A stretch of DNA of 64,000 nucleotides from Albidovulum denitrificans (GCF_002973535.1 NZ_PVEP01000002.1:434001-498000), one strand, 5' to 3'. Shown: positions 8,584 to 17,857, counted from the stretch's first letter. Program-made: numbers and translations. The notes: generated by a model from the sequence alone, not told the origin.

Positions 8584-8840
8584 TCCCCAACACCCGTACC
8601 GCAAGTGCATTTATCCATAATTTCTTGATTCAGGGGCGGCCAAACACTGTTGATTGAATCTGCGTAACGCCCGCCTGGCCATTGTAAGTGACCATTCCCT
8701 TCCCCATAAGTTCGAATTCCGTGCGGCGTAGCGATACGAACCACGATACCATCTGAGAGGAAGTGGCCTCGTCTGGTGACATTTACTATTCCTCTGTTAC
8801 CGTAGCAATCACCGAAGCTATAACTGTCTACTGGATTCAT
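8580..8840 (-). CDS. Hypothetical protein, upstream partner in an AT-rich pair
   Basis: An 86-residue soluble-looking protein starting MNPVDSYSFGD with TTAAGG directly before the ATG; an in-frame ATG at 8864 would add eight residues. It is rich in Gly, aromatic residues and charged residues (RTYGEGNGHLQWPGG) and ends in a CTCGTGVGE tail with two cysteines. There is no signal peptide. Codon use is unlike the surrounding genes. An imperfect hairpin (about 8875-8911) and a perfect palindrome (8919-8946) lie upstream. No family recognised. Confidence 0.5.
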   Translation of the reverse strand: MNPVDSYSFGDCYGNRGIVNVTRRGHFLSDGIVVRIATPHGIRTYGEGNGHLQWPGGRYADSINSVWPPLNQEIMDKCTCGTGVGE

Positions 8841-8918
8841 CCTTAATCTGTCTAGCCCTCCCATAGGGTTAGCGTAATTTCGAGTCGGGCAATGCCCGGC
8901 CTTTCGAAATTATCCGGC

Positions 8919-8946
8919 GTAGGATGGGCAATATTGCCCATCCTAC
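8919..8946. repeat. Dispersed palindrome, copy 2 (perfect 28 bp)
   Basis: GTAGGATGGGCAAT is followed at once by its exact reverse complement. It lies between the AT-rich module and glnA. It is the longest of the three copies in the window. Confidence 0.9.
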
Positions 8947-8988
8947 GGCTGCGGCGGCGTGCATCCCGAGTTACGCGCGCCGCGACGC

Positions 8989-9014
8989 AAAAAGGGCGCC
9001 CGAAGGCGCCCTTT
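8989..9014 (-). terminator. Intrinsic terminator of glnBA
   Basis: A 10-bp perfect stem (AAAGGGCGCC / GGCGCCCTTT) closes a CGAA loop, and on the reverse strand it runs into five T residues. It lies 35 bases after the glnA stop. Confidence 0.85.
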
Positions 9015-9018
9015 CCCC

Positions 9019-9044
9019 GTAGGATGGGCAATCCTGCCCATCCC
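9019..9044. repeat. Dispersed palindrome, copy 3 (imperfect)
   Basis: GTAGGATGGGCAATCCTGCC and CATCCC repeat the same arms with changes at the centre and right end. It starts four bases after the glnA stop, between that stop and the glnA terminator. Confidence 0.8.
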
Positions 9045-9048
9045 AAAC

Positions 9049-10458
9049 TCAGCAGGAATAATACATCTGGTACTCGATCGGGTGCGGCGTGTGTTCGTAG
9101 GCATAGACCTCTTCCCACTTCAGCGCCATGTAGCCGTCAAGCTGGTCCTTGGTGAACACGTCGCCCGCAAGCAGGAAGTCGTGGTCCTTCTCCAGCTCTT
9201 CCAGCGCCTCACGGAGCGAACCGCAGACGGTCGGGATTTCGGCCAGTTCTTCCGGCGGCAGGTCGTAAAGGTCCTTGTCGGAGGCCGCGCCGGGGTCGAT
9301 CTTGTTCTTGATACCGTCAAGACCGGCCATCAGAAGCGCGGCAAAGGCCAGATAGGGGTTCGCCGCCGGATCGGGGAAGCGGGCCTCGACACGCTTGGCC
9401 TTCGGGCTTTCGGTCCACGGAATACGGACGCAGCCCGACCGGTTGCGGGCCGAATAGGCGCGCAGGACCGGGGCCTCGAAGCCGGGGATCAGACGCTTGT
9501 AGGAGTTGGTGGAAGGGTTGGTCAGCGCGTTCAGCGCCTTGGCGTGCTTCAGGATGCCGCCGATGAAGTAAAGCGCCTCCTGGCTGAGATCGGCATATTT
9601 GTCGCCCGCGAACAGCGGCTTGCCGCCCTTCCAGATCGACATGTTGACGTGCATGCCCGAACCGTTGTCGCCCTTCATCGGCTTCGGCATGAAGGTCACC
9701 GACTTGCCATAGGCGGCGGCGACGTTGTGGATGACGTATTTGTATTTCTGGATGTTGTCCGCCTGTTCGACGAGGCCGCCGAAGATCAGGCCAAGCTCGT
9801 GCTGGGCGGTCGCCACCTCATGGTGGTGCTTGTCGACCTTCATGCCCATGCGCTTCATGGTCGACAACATCTCGCCGCGCAGGTCCTGGCTGGCATCGAC
9901 CGGGTTGACCGGGAAGTAGCCGCCCTTGTGCATGGCGCGGTGGGCCTGGTTGCCCATCTCGTATTCGGTGTCGGTGTTCCAGGCGGCGTCCACGGCGTCG
10001 ATCTGGAAGGCGACCTTCTGCGGCGTCACGGAATAGCGCACGTCGTCGAAGACGAAGAATTCGGCTTCCGGGCCGAAATAGGCGGTGTCACCGATGCCCG
10101 ACGCCTTCAGATAGGCCTCGGCCTTGACCGCGGTGCCACGCGGGTCGCGGCTATAGGGTTCGCCGGTGTCCGGCTCGGCGACGGTGCAATGCACGCACAT
10201 CGTCTTTTCGGCATAGAACGGGTCGATATAGACCGAAGAGGGGTCAAGGATAAGCTTCATGTCGGACTGGTCGATCGACTTCCAGCCGGCGATGGAGGAG
10301 CCGTCGAACATGAAGCCTTCCTCGAAGAACTCCTCATCCACCAGATCCACGACCAGCGTCACGTGTTGCAGCTTGCCTTTGGGGTCGGTGAAGCGGATGT
10401 CGACATATTCGACCTCCTCGTCCTTCATCAGCTTCAAGGCGTCCTTGACCTTGCTCAT
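9049..10458 (-). CDS. glnA: Glutamine synthetase, type I
   Basis: The 469-residue enzyme makes glutamine from glutamate, ammonia and ATP. It shows the family landmarks: FDGSSIAGW near residue 52, the [10 protein letters not shown] metal-binding segment, [10 protein letters not shown], and NRSGCVRIP. The LYDLPPEE segment near residue 397 contains the tyrosine that is adenylylated in class I-beta enzymes, so activity is probably controlled by GlnE. glnB lies 48 bases upstream on the same strand, the usual alphaproteobacterial glnBA operon. Downstream are a palindromic repeat and a clear terminator. Confidence 0.98.
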   Translation of the reverse strand: MSKVKDALKLMKDEEVEYVDIRFTDPKGKLQHVTLVVDLVDEEFFEEGFMFDGSSIAGWKSIDQSDMKLILDPSSVYIDPFYAEKTMCVHCTVAEPDTGEPYSRDPRGTAVKAEAYLKASGIGDTAYFGPEAEFFVFDDVRYSVTPQKVAFQIDAVDAAWNTDTEYEMGNQAHRAMHKGGYFPVNPVDASQDLRGEMLSTMKRMGMKVDKHHHEVATAQHELGLIFGGLVEQADNIQKYKYVIHNVAAAYGKSVTFMPKPMKGDNGSGMHVNMSIWKGGKPLFAGDKYADLSQEALYFIGGILKHAKALNALTNPSTNSYKRLIPGFEAPVLRAYSARNRSGCVRIPWTESPKAKRVEARFPDPAANPYLAFAALLMAGLDGIKNKIDPGAASDKDLYDLPPEELAEIPTVCGSLREALEELEKDHDFLLAGDVFTKDQLDGYMALKWEEVYAYEHTPHPIEYQMYYSC

Positions 10459-10506
10459 CCTTCAATCCTTTCGTTTGGATGTATCACCGGGGCCTGGCCC
10501 CGAACC

Positions 10507-10885
<379 letters not shown>

Positions 10886-11023
10886 TGTCACCACTTTCGC
10901 GGGGCGCGAACAATTGGCTAGGGTTCCGGGGCGCCGGGCGGGCGGGGGATTCCTGCGCTGTTGCCTAATTTTTGTGCAAACTGTCCGGGTGATGGGCAGT
11001 TCGCGAACTTTGCGGGGAAAGCC

Positions 11024-12922
11024 ATGACCGAGCTTCTGACAGCCGCCCAGATGCGCGCGATAGAGCAGTCGGCAATTGCCTCGGGCGAGGTGACGGGGCT
11101 GGAGCTGATGGAACGCGCCGGGCGGGGCGTGGTCGAGGCGATCTTTGAGGAATGGCCGGAGCTTAAAGCGGGGTCATTCCGCGCCGTCGTCCTCTGCGGT
11201 CCGGGCAACAACGGCGGCGACGGGTTTGTGGTGGCGCGGCTGTTGAAAGAGTGGGGCTGGGAGGTGGAGGTGTTTCTCTACGGCGACCCCGAAAAGCTGC
11301 CGCCGGATGCGCGGGTGAATTATGAGCGGTGGTTGGGGCTGGGCTGCGAGGTCACTGGACTTAAGTTCACTGATGAACCAGAGACGTGGCGGGCTACCAA
11401 CCTGATGCTGAGATCAGATGTTGTAGTGGATGCGCTTTTCGGAACCGGGCTGTCTCGCAAGCCGCCAGACATCGAACCTTTCTATCACGTTGTTCATTTC
11501 GCGTTTGCTGACCGCTTATGGAAGTATGGTGTTGCGGAACGACCATTCGTCGTCGCGGTGGATGTTCCAACCGGTCTTTGCTCAGATTCCGGCAGGCAAC
11601 TTCTTGCACCTGGGGAATACTGGCTTGGCGAGCCATACGCCGCGCATCTCACCGTCACGTTTCACCAACGAAAGCTGGGGCATGTTCTAGATGGCGGACC
11701 GCACGTCTGCACGAAAGTTGTCTGCATCGACATCGGCCTGAAAGATAGCGCCAGCGGGGCGTCAGCCCCGCTTCGCCCCCGACCCGCCCCCCAGGGCGGG
11801 GGCGAAATCGCCCCCACCCTCGGGCCGGGGGCTACGCTTGGGGGGGCAAAGATGCCGGTCAGATTGACGGACGGGCGCGCGCTCGACGGCCTCGCCAAAC
11901 TGTCCACCCACAAATACACCCACGGCCACGCCCTGATCCTTTCCGGCGGCGCGGGCAAAGGCGGGGCCGCCCGCCTCGCCGCGCGGGGGGCGCTGCGGAT
12001 CGGGGCGGGGCTGGTCACGGTGGGCTGTCCGCCCGAGGCGCTGGCGGAGAATGCCGCGCGGCTCGATGCGGTGATGCTGACGCCCATGGCGGATGCCGAT
12101 GCGTTGGGGCGCGTGCTGGAGGACAGGCGGATCAACGCGCTCTGCCTCGGGCCGGGGCTGGGGACCGGGGCGCGGGAGGTGGCGCTGGTGGCCTGCGCGC
12201 TTGGTGTCCCCGTCCCGGCCCTGAGCCGGGACCTCTGCACCCCCGAAGCGCGCGGCGAAGGCGAAGGCCCCGGATCGGGTCCGGGGCGCGATGGGGGGAT
12301 TGTGGGCGGCGGGGGCAAAACCGACCCCGTCCCGGGCCTGACCCGGGACCTCTCGTCAAACGATAGCGACGGCGCGCAGGGAGGCCCCGGATCGGGTCCG
12401 GGGCGCGGTCACGGTTCCCGCCGCCTCGTCCTCGACGCAGACGCCCTGACGATCCTCTCCCGCGAACCCGACCTCTTCGCCGCGCTCCACGAAAATTGCG
12501 TCCTCACCCCCCATGCCGGGGAGTTCGCCCGCCTTTTCCCCGACATCGCGGAAAAGCTGGCGGAACCCGCCACCAAAGGCCCCGCTTATTCCAAGGTCGA
12601 TGCCACCCGTGAGGCCGCCGCCCGCGCGGGCTGCATCATCCTTTACAAAGGCCCCGACACGGTGATCGCCGACCCCTCGGGCCGCTGCTCCATCAACTCC
12701 GCCCAGTACGATCGCGCCGCGCCATGGCTTGCCACCGCAGGCTCGGGCGACGTTCTCACGGGCTTCATCACCGGCCTTCTCGCCCGTGGTTTCGCGCCCA
12801 TGCAGGCGGCCGAAACCGCCGCCTGGCTCCATGTCGAATGCGCGTTGACCTTCGGCCCCGGCCTGATCGCCGAAGACCTGCCGGATCAGCTTCCGGCCGT
12901 CTTCCGCGACCTCGGCCTCTGA
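11024..12922 (+). CDS. nnrD/nnrE: Bifunctional NAD(P)HX epimerase / ADP-dependent NAD(P)HX dehydratase
   Basis: The 632-residue protein repairs hydrated NAD(P)H. The N-terminal half is the YjeF_N epimerase (AAQMRAIEQ, then VVLCGPGNNGGDGFVVARLL near residue 60). The C-terminal half is the ribokinase-like dehydratase (SGGAGKGGAARLAARGALR, LTPHAGEFARLFP, and the ATP-site ATAGSGDVLTGFITGLLARG). It is longer than the family norm because three GC-rich palindromic insertions (11753-11808, 12212-12287, 12329-12404) are translated in frame. The stretch around 11340-11720 has more A+T and different codon choice from the flanks. The ATG at 11024 gives the usual N-terminus. Confidence 0.93.
   Translation: MTELLTAAQMRAIEQSAIASGEVTGLELMERAGRGVVEAIFEEWPELKAGSFRAVVLCGPGNNGGDGFVVARLLKEWGWEVEVFLYGDPEKLPPDARVNYERWLGLGCEVTGLKFTDEPETWRATNLMLRSDVVVDALFGTGLSRKPPDIEPFYHVVHFAFADRLWKYGVAERPFVVAVDVPTGLCSDSGRQLLAPGEYWLGEPYAAHLTVTFHQRKLGHVLDGGPHVCTKVVCIDIGLKDSASGASAPLRPRPAPQGGGEIAPTLGPGATLGGAKMPVRLTDGRALDGLAKLSTHKYTHGHALILSGGAGKGGAARLAARGALRIGAGLVTVGCPPEALAENAARLDAVMLTPMADADALGRVLEDRRINALCLGPGLGTGAREVALVACALGVPVPALSRDLCTPEARGEGEGPGSGPGRDGGIVGGGGKTDPVPGLTRDLSSNDSDGAQGGPGSGPGRGHGSRRLVLDADALTILSREPDLFAALHENCVLTPHAGEFARLFPDIAEKLAEPATKGPAYSKVDATREAAARAGCIILYKGPDTVIADPSGRCSINSAQYDRAAPWLATAGSGDVLTGFITGLLARGFAPMQAAETAAWLHVECALTFGPGLIAEDLPDQLPAVFRDLGL
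11753..11808. repeat. Paired hairpin insertion in the nnrE-nnrD linker
   Basis: Two adjacent palindromes lie in frame: AGCGGGGC-GTCA-GCCCCGCT (11753-11772), then a long arm TCGCCCCC...CCGCCC matched by GGGCGG...GGGGCGA (to 11808). They encode Ala/Pro/Gly-rich filler in the linker between the two enzyme domains. Confidence 0.75.
12212..12287. repeat. In-frame paired-palindrome element, copy 1
   Basis: The unit has palindrome a (GTCCCGGC-CCTGA-GCCGGGAC type, 12212-12232), a variable 33-base middle, and palindrome b (GGCCCCGGATCGGGTCCGGGGC type, from 12266). Copy 2 starts exactly 117 bases later with the same 54-base spacing between its palindromes. Both are translated within nnrD. Confidence 0.85.
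12329..12404. repeat. In-frame paired-palindrome element, copy 2
   Basis: Same layout as copy 1: palindrome a (GTCCCGGG / CCCGGGAC, 12329-12349), an unrelated 33-base middle, and palindrome b from 12383. The 117-base period equals 39 codons, so the reading frame is kept. Confidence 0.85.
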
Positions 12923-13023
12923 GCGGCCGAACACGCCATTTTACCCTCGCATCGCGCCTTTCTTCTTGCTAGAAGGGCGCGGATTTCGGGGGCGGTTCCT
13001 GATCGGGGCCGCCTTCAGGCATT

Positions 13024-13108
13024 GCGGGTGTGGCGAAATTGGCAGACGCACCAGATTTAGGTTCTGGCGCCGCAAGGCGTGGGGGTTCAAGTCCCTCCAC
13101 CCGCACCA
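13024..13108 (+). tRNA. tRNA-Leu (anticodon TAG)
   Basis: The 7-bp acceptor stem GCGGGTG pairs with CACCCGC. The anticodon stem CCAGA/TCTGG holds loop TTTAGGT, giving anticodon TAG (Leu, CTA codons). A long variable arm (CGCCGCAAGGCG) and a standard T arm (GGGGGTTCAAGTCCCTC) fit a class II tRNA. CCA is encoded at 13106-13108. The tig start codon follows 20 bases later. Confidence 0.97.
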
Positions 13109-13128
13109 TGGACAAGAAGGACGAAGGA

Positions 13129-14463
13129 ATGCAGGTCACCGAGACCCTGAAAGACGGCCTGAAGCGCAGCTACACGATCACCGTGCCGGCCGCCGATCTG
13201 GACGCGAAAGTGAACGAAAAGCTCGTCGAGGCACAGCCCGAAGTCGAGATGAAGGGCTTCCGCAAGGGCAAGGTGCCGATGGCGATCCTGAAAAAGCAGT
13301 TCGGCGAACGCCTGATGGGCGACGCCATGCAGGATGCCATCGACGGCGCGATGAAAGAACATTTCGACGCCACCGGCGACCGCCCGGCGATGCAGCCGAA
13401 GGTGGAGATGAAGGACGGCGAGAAGTGGCAGAAAGGCGACGATGTCGTCGTCGAGATGTCCTATGAGGCGCTGCCCGAGATCCCGGAAGTCGACCTCTCC
13501 AAGCTGAAGCTGGAAAAGCTGGTGGTCAAGGCCGACGACGCGGCGGTGACCGAGGCGCTGGACAACATCGCCAAGTCGGCGAAGAACTTCGAGGACCGCA
13601 AGAAGGGGTCGAAGGCCAAGGACGGCGATCAGGTCGTCATCGACTTCGTCGGCAAGATCGACGGCGAGGCGTTCGAGGGCGGCGCGGGTGAGGATTACCC
13701 GCTTGAGCTTGGCTCCGGCTCGTTCATCCCCGGTTTCGAGGAGCAGTTGGTCGGCGCCAAGGCCGGTGAAGAGGTCGCGGTCAAGGTCTCCTTCCCCGAG
13801 GAATACGGCGCGAAGCATCTGGCGGGCAAGGAAGCCATCTTCGACTGCACCGTGAAGGCGGTGAAAGAGCCGAAAGCGGCCGAGGTCAATGACGAGCTGG
13901 CCAAGCAGTTCGGCGCCGAGGATCTGGAGGCGCTGAAGGGCCAGATCACCGAGCGTCTGGAAGCCGAATACACCGGCGCCGCGCGTCAGGTGATGAAGCG
14001 CGCGCTGCTCGACCAGCTTGACGGGATGGTGAAATTCGACCTGCCGCCGAGCCTGGTTGAGGCCGAGGCGAACCAGATCGCCCACCAGATCTGGCACGAC
14101 GAACACCCCGAGGAACATGGCCACAACCACGGCTCCATCGAACCGACGGACGAACACAAGTCGCTGGCCGAGCGCCGGGTGCGCCTTGGCCTTCTCCTGG
14201 CCGAGATCGGCCGCAAGGAGAATGTCGAGGTCACGGATTCCGAGATGACGCAGGCCGTGATGATGCAGGCCCGCCAGTATCCGGGCCAGGAACGCGCCTT
14301 CTTCGAATTCGTGCAGAAGAACCCGCAGATGCAGCAGCAACTGCGCGCCCCGATCTTCGAGGACAAGGTCGTCGACCTCGTCGTCGAGGGGGCCAAGGTG
14401 ACGGACAAGACCGTTTCCAAGGACGACCTTCAAAAGGCCATCGAGGCGCTGGACGAAATCTGA
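13129..14463 (+). CDS. tig: Trigger factor (ribosome-associated chaperone / PPIase)
   Basis: The 444-residue protein binds nascent chains at the ribosome exit tunnel. The ribosome-docking motif GFRKGKVP is near residue 45, the FKBP-type PPIase domain ([21 protein letters not shown] to [17 protein letters not shown]) spans about 160-245, and the helical C-terminal arms follow with a His-rich stretch near residue 335. The ATG at 13129 has AAGAAGG 9 bases upstream. An in-frame ATG at 13108 overlaps the last base of the tRNA and is less likely. A terminator follows the stop. Confidence 0.97.
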   Translation: MQVTETLKDGLKRSYTITVPAADLDAKVNEKLVEAQPEVEMKGFRKGKVPMAILKKQFGERLMGDAMQDAIDGAMKEHFDATGDRPAMQPKVEMKDGEKWQKGDDVVVEMSYEALPEIPEVDLSKLKLEKLVVKADDAAVTEALDNIAKSAKNFEDRKKGSKAKDGDQVVIDFVGKIDGEAFEGGAGEDYPLELGSGSFIPGFEEQLVGAKAGEEVAVKVSFPEEYGAKHLAGKEAIFDCTVKAVKEPKAAEVNDELAKQFGAEDLEALKGQITERLEAEYTGAARQVMKRALLDQLDGMVKFDLPPSLVEAEANQIAHQIWHDEHPEEHGHNHGSIEPTDEHKSLAERRVRLGLLLAEIGRKENVEVTDSEMTQAVMMQARQYPGQERAFFEFVQKNPQMQQQLRAPIFEDKVVDLVVEGAKVTDKTVSKDDLQKAIEALDEI

Positions 14464-14470
14464 CGACGGC

Positions 14471-14500
14471 CGGGCCGGGGGCGACCCCGGCCCGTCTTTA
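14471..14500 (+). terminator. Intrinsic terminator of tig
   Basis: A perfect 10-bp stem (CGGGCCGGGG / CCCCGGCCCG) with a GCGA loop is followed by TCTTTAT, eight bases after the tig stop codon. Confidence 0.8.
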
Positions 14501-14536
14501 TGCGATGACGACCTTTGGCGGTATTACGGCCGGGGG

Positions 14537-15340
14537 TTAGCCCTTCTCCGCCGCCCTAGCGGCCCGCCTTGCCCGCCACCAGCCGAACCCGACCTTCTGG
14601 GCCGAGCGCAGCAGGGTGGCGATGTAAAGACCCTCGATCAGGATCAGCGACAGCCAGAACCGCGTCAGCATCATGCCGACGACGAAGGGCAGGGCGATCA
14701 TCACCCAGATGATGGCCCCGCGCGGGATGCGCAGCGCCTTGGGCGAGAAGGTCGGCAGGCGGCTGGCCATCAGGAAGCCCACCACCAGCAGCCAGCCCGC
14801 CACCAGCATCGGCGCCTGACGGGCATCCAGCGCGTTTTCGAAGGTCAGGAACACCGGGAAGAGCGCCAGAAGCGCCCCGGCAGGCGCCGGAACGCCGGTG
14901 AAGTGCTTGGGCGAGGCGCCGCCCGTCGCTTGCAGCTTGTCATGGGCGACGTTGAAGCGCGCAAGGCGCAGGCAGCAGCAGCTTGCATAGATCAGGACCG
15001 CGATCCAGGCCCCGGTGCGGGCGCTGGGGGCCAGCGTGAATTCCCACACGAGAAGCGCGGGCGCGACGCCGAAATTCAGGAAATCCGACAGCGAATCCAG
15101 TTGCGCGCCAATCTCGCTCGTCGCCCTCAGGCGGCGGGCAAGCAGCCCGTCCAGCCCGTCGATGGCGGCGGCAAAGAGGATCAGGATCACGGCGAAATGG
15201 AAGTTGCCGGTAAAGACGAAGCGGATCGCCGTCAGCCCGGCGCACAGGCCCAGCAGCGTGACCATGTTCGGGACCAGCGACAGGAAGGGCAGGGTATCGC
15301 CCTCAAGCTCCATCTCCTCACTCTTGGGGCGGCGCGCCAT
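14537..15340 (-). CDS. pssA: CDP-diacylglycerol--serine O-phosphatidyltransferase
   Basis: The 267-residue membrane protein has the CDP-alcohol phosphotransferase signature (DGLDGLLARRL then GAQLDSLSDF near residue 75-95) with the catalytic aspartates. It joins serine to CDP-diacylglycerol to make phosphatidylserine, and several hydrophobic helices surround the motif. Its ATG follows the psd stop codon with no gap, so the two genes are probably translationally coupled and act in sequence toward phosphatidylethanolamine. The C-terminus ends in a basic tail (RARRAARAAEKG). Confidence 0.95.
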   Translation of the reverse strand: MARRPKSEEMELEGDTLPFLSLVPNMVTLLGLCAGLTAIRFVFTGNFHFAVILILFAAAIDGLDGLLARRLRATSEIGAQLDSLSDFLNFGVAPALLVWEFTLAPSARTGAWIAVLIYASCCCLRLARFNVAHDKLQATGGASPKHFTGVPAPAGALLALFPVFLTFENALDARQAPMLVAGWLLVVGFLMASRLPTFSPKALRIPRGAIIWVMIALPFVVGMMLTRFWLSLILIEGLYIATLLRSAQKVGFGWWRARRAARAAEKG

Positions 15341-16039
15341 CTAGCGGATCGCCCCGCGCCGCTGGCCTTCGTCCGAGGCAAGATCGGCGATCACGGTTTC
15401 CCCGGCCACGGTGGTCTGGCCCACCGCCACCAGCGGCGCCACGCCCTCGGGCAGATAGACATCAAGGCGGGAGCCAAAGCGGATCATGCCGAAACGCTGC
15501 CCGCCCATCAGGTGAACGCCCTCATTGACCTCGCAGACGATGCGGCGCGCGACAAGGCCCGCGATCTGCACCACACCGATGCGGCGGCCATCCTCCATCA
15601 GGATCGTCAACCCGTTCCTTTCGTTATCCACGCTCGCCTTGTCGAGCGAGGCGTTCAGGAACTTGCCCGGCCGGTAGGCGATGGTTTCGACCGTGCCGGG
15701 GACGGGCGCGCGGTTCACATGGCAGTTGAAGACGTTCATGAAGACCGAAACACGGGTCAGCGGCACCGCGCCCAGCCCAAGCTCCGCCGGGGCGACGGCG
15801 GGTTCGATCATCTGCACGATGCCGTCCGCGGGGGAAATCACCAGCCCCTCGCGCGCCGGTGTCACCCGGTCGGGGTCGCGGAAGAAGTAATAGCACCAGA
15901 CCGTCAGCCCGACGCCGATCCAGCCCAGCGGCTCCCAGATCAGGAACAGGACGACCGTGATCGCGGCGAAGATGGCGACAAAGCGATAGCCCTCGCGGTG
16001 CATGGGCTTGAGGAAGGTGGACAGCATCGACACTGACAT
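15341..16039 (-). CDS. psd: Phosphatidylserine decarboxylase proenzyme
   Basis: The 232-residue protein is the short-type Psd that decarboxylates phosphatidylserine to phosphatidylethanolamine. It self-cleaves at a Gly-Ser pair to form the pyruvoyl group; here that is G189-S190 in [11 protein letters not shown]. Other family segments are [14 protein letters not shown] and [14 protein letters not shown]. Two hydrophobic helices occupy residues 18-50. The ATG at 16039 was chosen; an ATG at 16027 is also possible. It is the upstream gene of psd-pssA. Confidence 0.94.
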   Translation of the reverse strand: MSVSMLSTFLKPMHREGYRFVAIFAAITVVLFLIWEPLGWIGVGLTVWCYYFFRDPDRVTPAREGLVISPADGIVQMIEPAVAPAELGLGAVPLTRVSVFMNVFNCHVNRAPVPGTVETIAYRPGKFLNASLDKASVDNERNGLTILMEDGRRIGVVQIAGLVARRIVCEVNEGVHLMGGQRFGMIRFGSRLDVYLPEGVAPLVAVGQTTVAGETVIADLASDEGQRRGAIR

Positions 16040-16123
16040 CGGCGGTTGGCCCCGGCTTGTTCCGAACGGATACCTTTTGACGATGAATGCGGTGGCGCGC
16101 AACCGTTACGCGCCCGTCCGGGG

Positions 16124-17068
16124 TCAACGGGTCGAGAGGTTCTCCCGGTAAAGGACGTAAAGCCCGGCGCCGATGATGACGAAGATCCCGGTCCAGCCGG
16201 TCGCATCGGGCCAGTCGCGCCAGAAGAGCCAGCCGTAAAGCACGCCCCAGACCATCGCGGTATATTCGAACGGCGCCACAAGGGCCGAGGCGGAGACGCG
16301 GTAGGCCTGCGTCAAAAGCGTCAACCCCGCCGCCGCGATCCCGCCGCAGAGCATCATCAGCGCAAGGTCGCGCGGCGTCGGCGTAACCCAGCCGCGCGTC
16401 AGGAAGCCAAGGCTGGGATGGACCTGATCCGAAAACTGCCCGTCCGCCAAGAGCAGCGTCATGGCAAGCGCGATGGCAAGGAACACGAGATTGCCCCAGA
16501 AGGCCAGCGCGGCGGCGGTCTCTGTGGTTCCCAGGCGTCGGGCTGTCACCATCGACAGCGCATAGGCCAGCCCCGCGCCAAGCGCCAGAAGCGCCGCCCA
16601 GTCGAACAGGTCCGACCCTGGCCGCACCATGATCAGAACCCCGCCAAAGCCCGCCAGCACCGCAACCCAGCGGCGCGGCCCCACCTGTTCGCGCAGGATC
16701 AGGACCGACAGGATGGTGATGAAGAGCGGCGCGGTGAAGAAAAGCGCGACCGTGGTCGCCAGCGGCAGCGAGGCCAGCGCGAGGTAATAGGCCGTATAGG
16801 CGCAGAAAAGCAGCCCCCCGCGCAGGATCATCTTGCCCATGGCGGGCGTGAAGAGCGTGCGGGTCCCGCCGTTTAGATACACCAGCAGCAGAAGGAACGG
16901 CAGCGCGGTCAGGCTGCGAAAGACCATCGCCTCATAAAGCGGATAGCTGCCGCTGAGAAGCTTCAGGATCAGGTCCTGAACCGAAAAGACCGCGATCCCC
17001 GCAACCAGATAGCCGATGCCGGAGGCACCGGCGCGCGGGCTGGGAAGCGGGGCTGCAAGATGTGCCAT
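16124..17068 (-). CDS. EamA/DMT-family transporter
   Basis: The 314-residue protein has about ten membrane segments in two EamA repeats (first from about residue 18, second from about residue 160). The drug/metabolite transporter superfamily exports metabolites, amino acids or drugs, and the substrate cannot be read from sequence. Motifs such as FRSLTALPFLLL, LATTVALFFTAPLF and APFEYTAMVWGVLYG are typical. The gene is separate from psd (85-base gap) and from rplI, whose terminator lies upstream. Confidence 0.88.
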   Translation of the reverse strand: MAHLAAPLPSPRAGASGIGYLVAGIAVFSVQDLILKLLSGSYPLYEAMVFRSLTALPFLLLLVYLNGGTRTLFTPAMGKMILRGGLLFCAYTAYYLALASLPLATTVALFFTAPLFITILSVLILREQVGPRRWVAVLAGFGGVLIMVRPGSDLFDWAALLALGAGLAYALSMVTARRLGTTETAAALAFWGNLVFLAIALAMTLLLADGQFSDQVHPSLGFLTRGWVTPTPRDLALMMLCGGIAAAGLTLLTQAYRVSASALVAPFEYTAMVWGVLYGWLFWRDWPDATGWTGIFVIIGAGLYVLYRENLSTR

Positions 17069-17218
17069 CGGGGGCCGTCCGTCCTGATCTTGTCAGGAAG
17101 GCTAGGGGAGGCGGCAGGACGGCGCTGCGCGACGCGCGACATCGGGTGTGACGGAAATGGCGGATGGGCTTCTGTCCGCCCGCAGACAGGGCGCGCCGCC
17201 GCGCCCCCCTTGCCAACG

Positions 17219-17250
17219 AAAAACCGCGCCGGGTTGCCCCGACGCGGTTT
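17219..17250 (-). terminator. Intrinsic terminator of rpsF-rpsR-rplI
   Basis: AAACCGCG and CGCGGTTT bracket a GC-rich loop, and on the reverse strand the stem runs into five T residues. It lies 25 bases after the rplI stop codon. Confidence 0.8.
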
Positions 17251-17275
17251 CCATTGTCTCTCGGGATCGGGCCGG

Positions 17276-17857
17276 TTATTCGGCCATCTCGTCGTCCTGA
17301 CCGGCGCTGCCGATATCGTCGAACAGCTCCGCAATCTCGAAGTTCGCTTCGGCTTCGGCCTCGGCGGCAAGGTCCTGAATGGACTTGCCCGACGCCTGAA
17401 GCTCCGCTTCCTCGTTCGACCGCGCGACGTTCAGCGTGACGGTCGCCGTAACCTCGGGGTGCAGCACGACCTCGACCGTGTGCAGGCCCAGTTCCTTGAT
17501 CGGGCGGGTCAGCACGACCTGCTTGCGATCGACGGTAAAGCCCGCCGCGGTCGCCGCATCGGCGGCGTCACGGGTGGTGACGGAACCGTAAAGCGCGCCG
17601 GAATCGGAGGCCGAGCGAATCACGATGAAGGTTTCACCGTCAAGCTTGGCGGCCACACCGTCGGCCTCTTTCTTGGTCTCGAGGTTTTGCGCCTCAAGCT
17701 GCGACTTGCGGGCCTCGAAGGACTTGATGTTGTCCGCCGACGCGCGCAGCGCCTTGCCCTGCGGCAGAAGGAAGTTGCGCGCATAGCCGTCTTTCACTTT
17801 GACGACTTCGCCCATCTGGCCAAGCTTGGCCACACGCTCCAGAAGGATGACTTGCAT
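17276..17857 (-). CDS. rplI: 50S ribosomal protein L9
   Basis: The 193-residue protein opens with [19 protein letters not shown], followed by [15 protein letters not shown], the L9 N-terminal RNA-binding domain. The connecting helix and the C-terminal domain (to about residue 150) are present, followed by an acidic extension ending [10 protein letters not shown] that is longer than in enteric L9 and common in alphaproteobacteria. It is the last gene of the rpsF-rpsR-rplI operon. Confidence 0.98.
   Translation of the reverse strand: MQVILLERVAKLGQMGEVVKVKDGYARNFLLPQGKALRASADNIKSFEARKSQLEAQNLETKKEADGVAAKLDGETFIVIRSASDSGALYGSVTTRDAADAATAAGFTVDRKQVVLTRPIKELGLHTVEVVLHPEVTATVTLNVARSNEEAELQASGKSIQDLAAEAEAEANFEIAELFDDIGSAGQDDEMAE

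Noticed and set aside
13030-13128. Extension of the trigger factor frame back through the tRNA
   Set aside because: The frame is open by chance, but the DNA folds as a complete tRNA-Leu, and trigger factor normally starts at the MQVTETL-type N-terminus.
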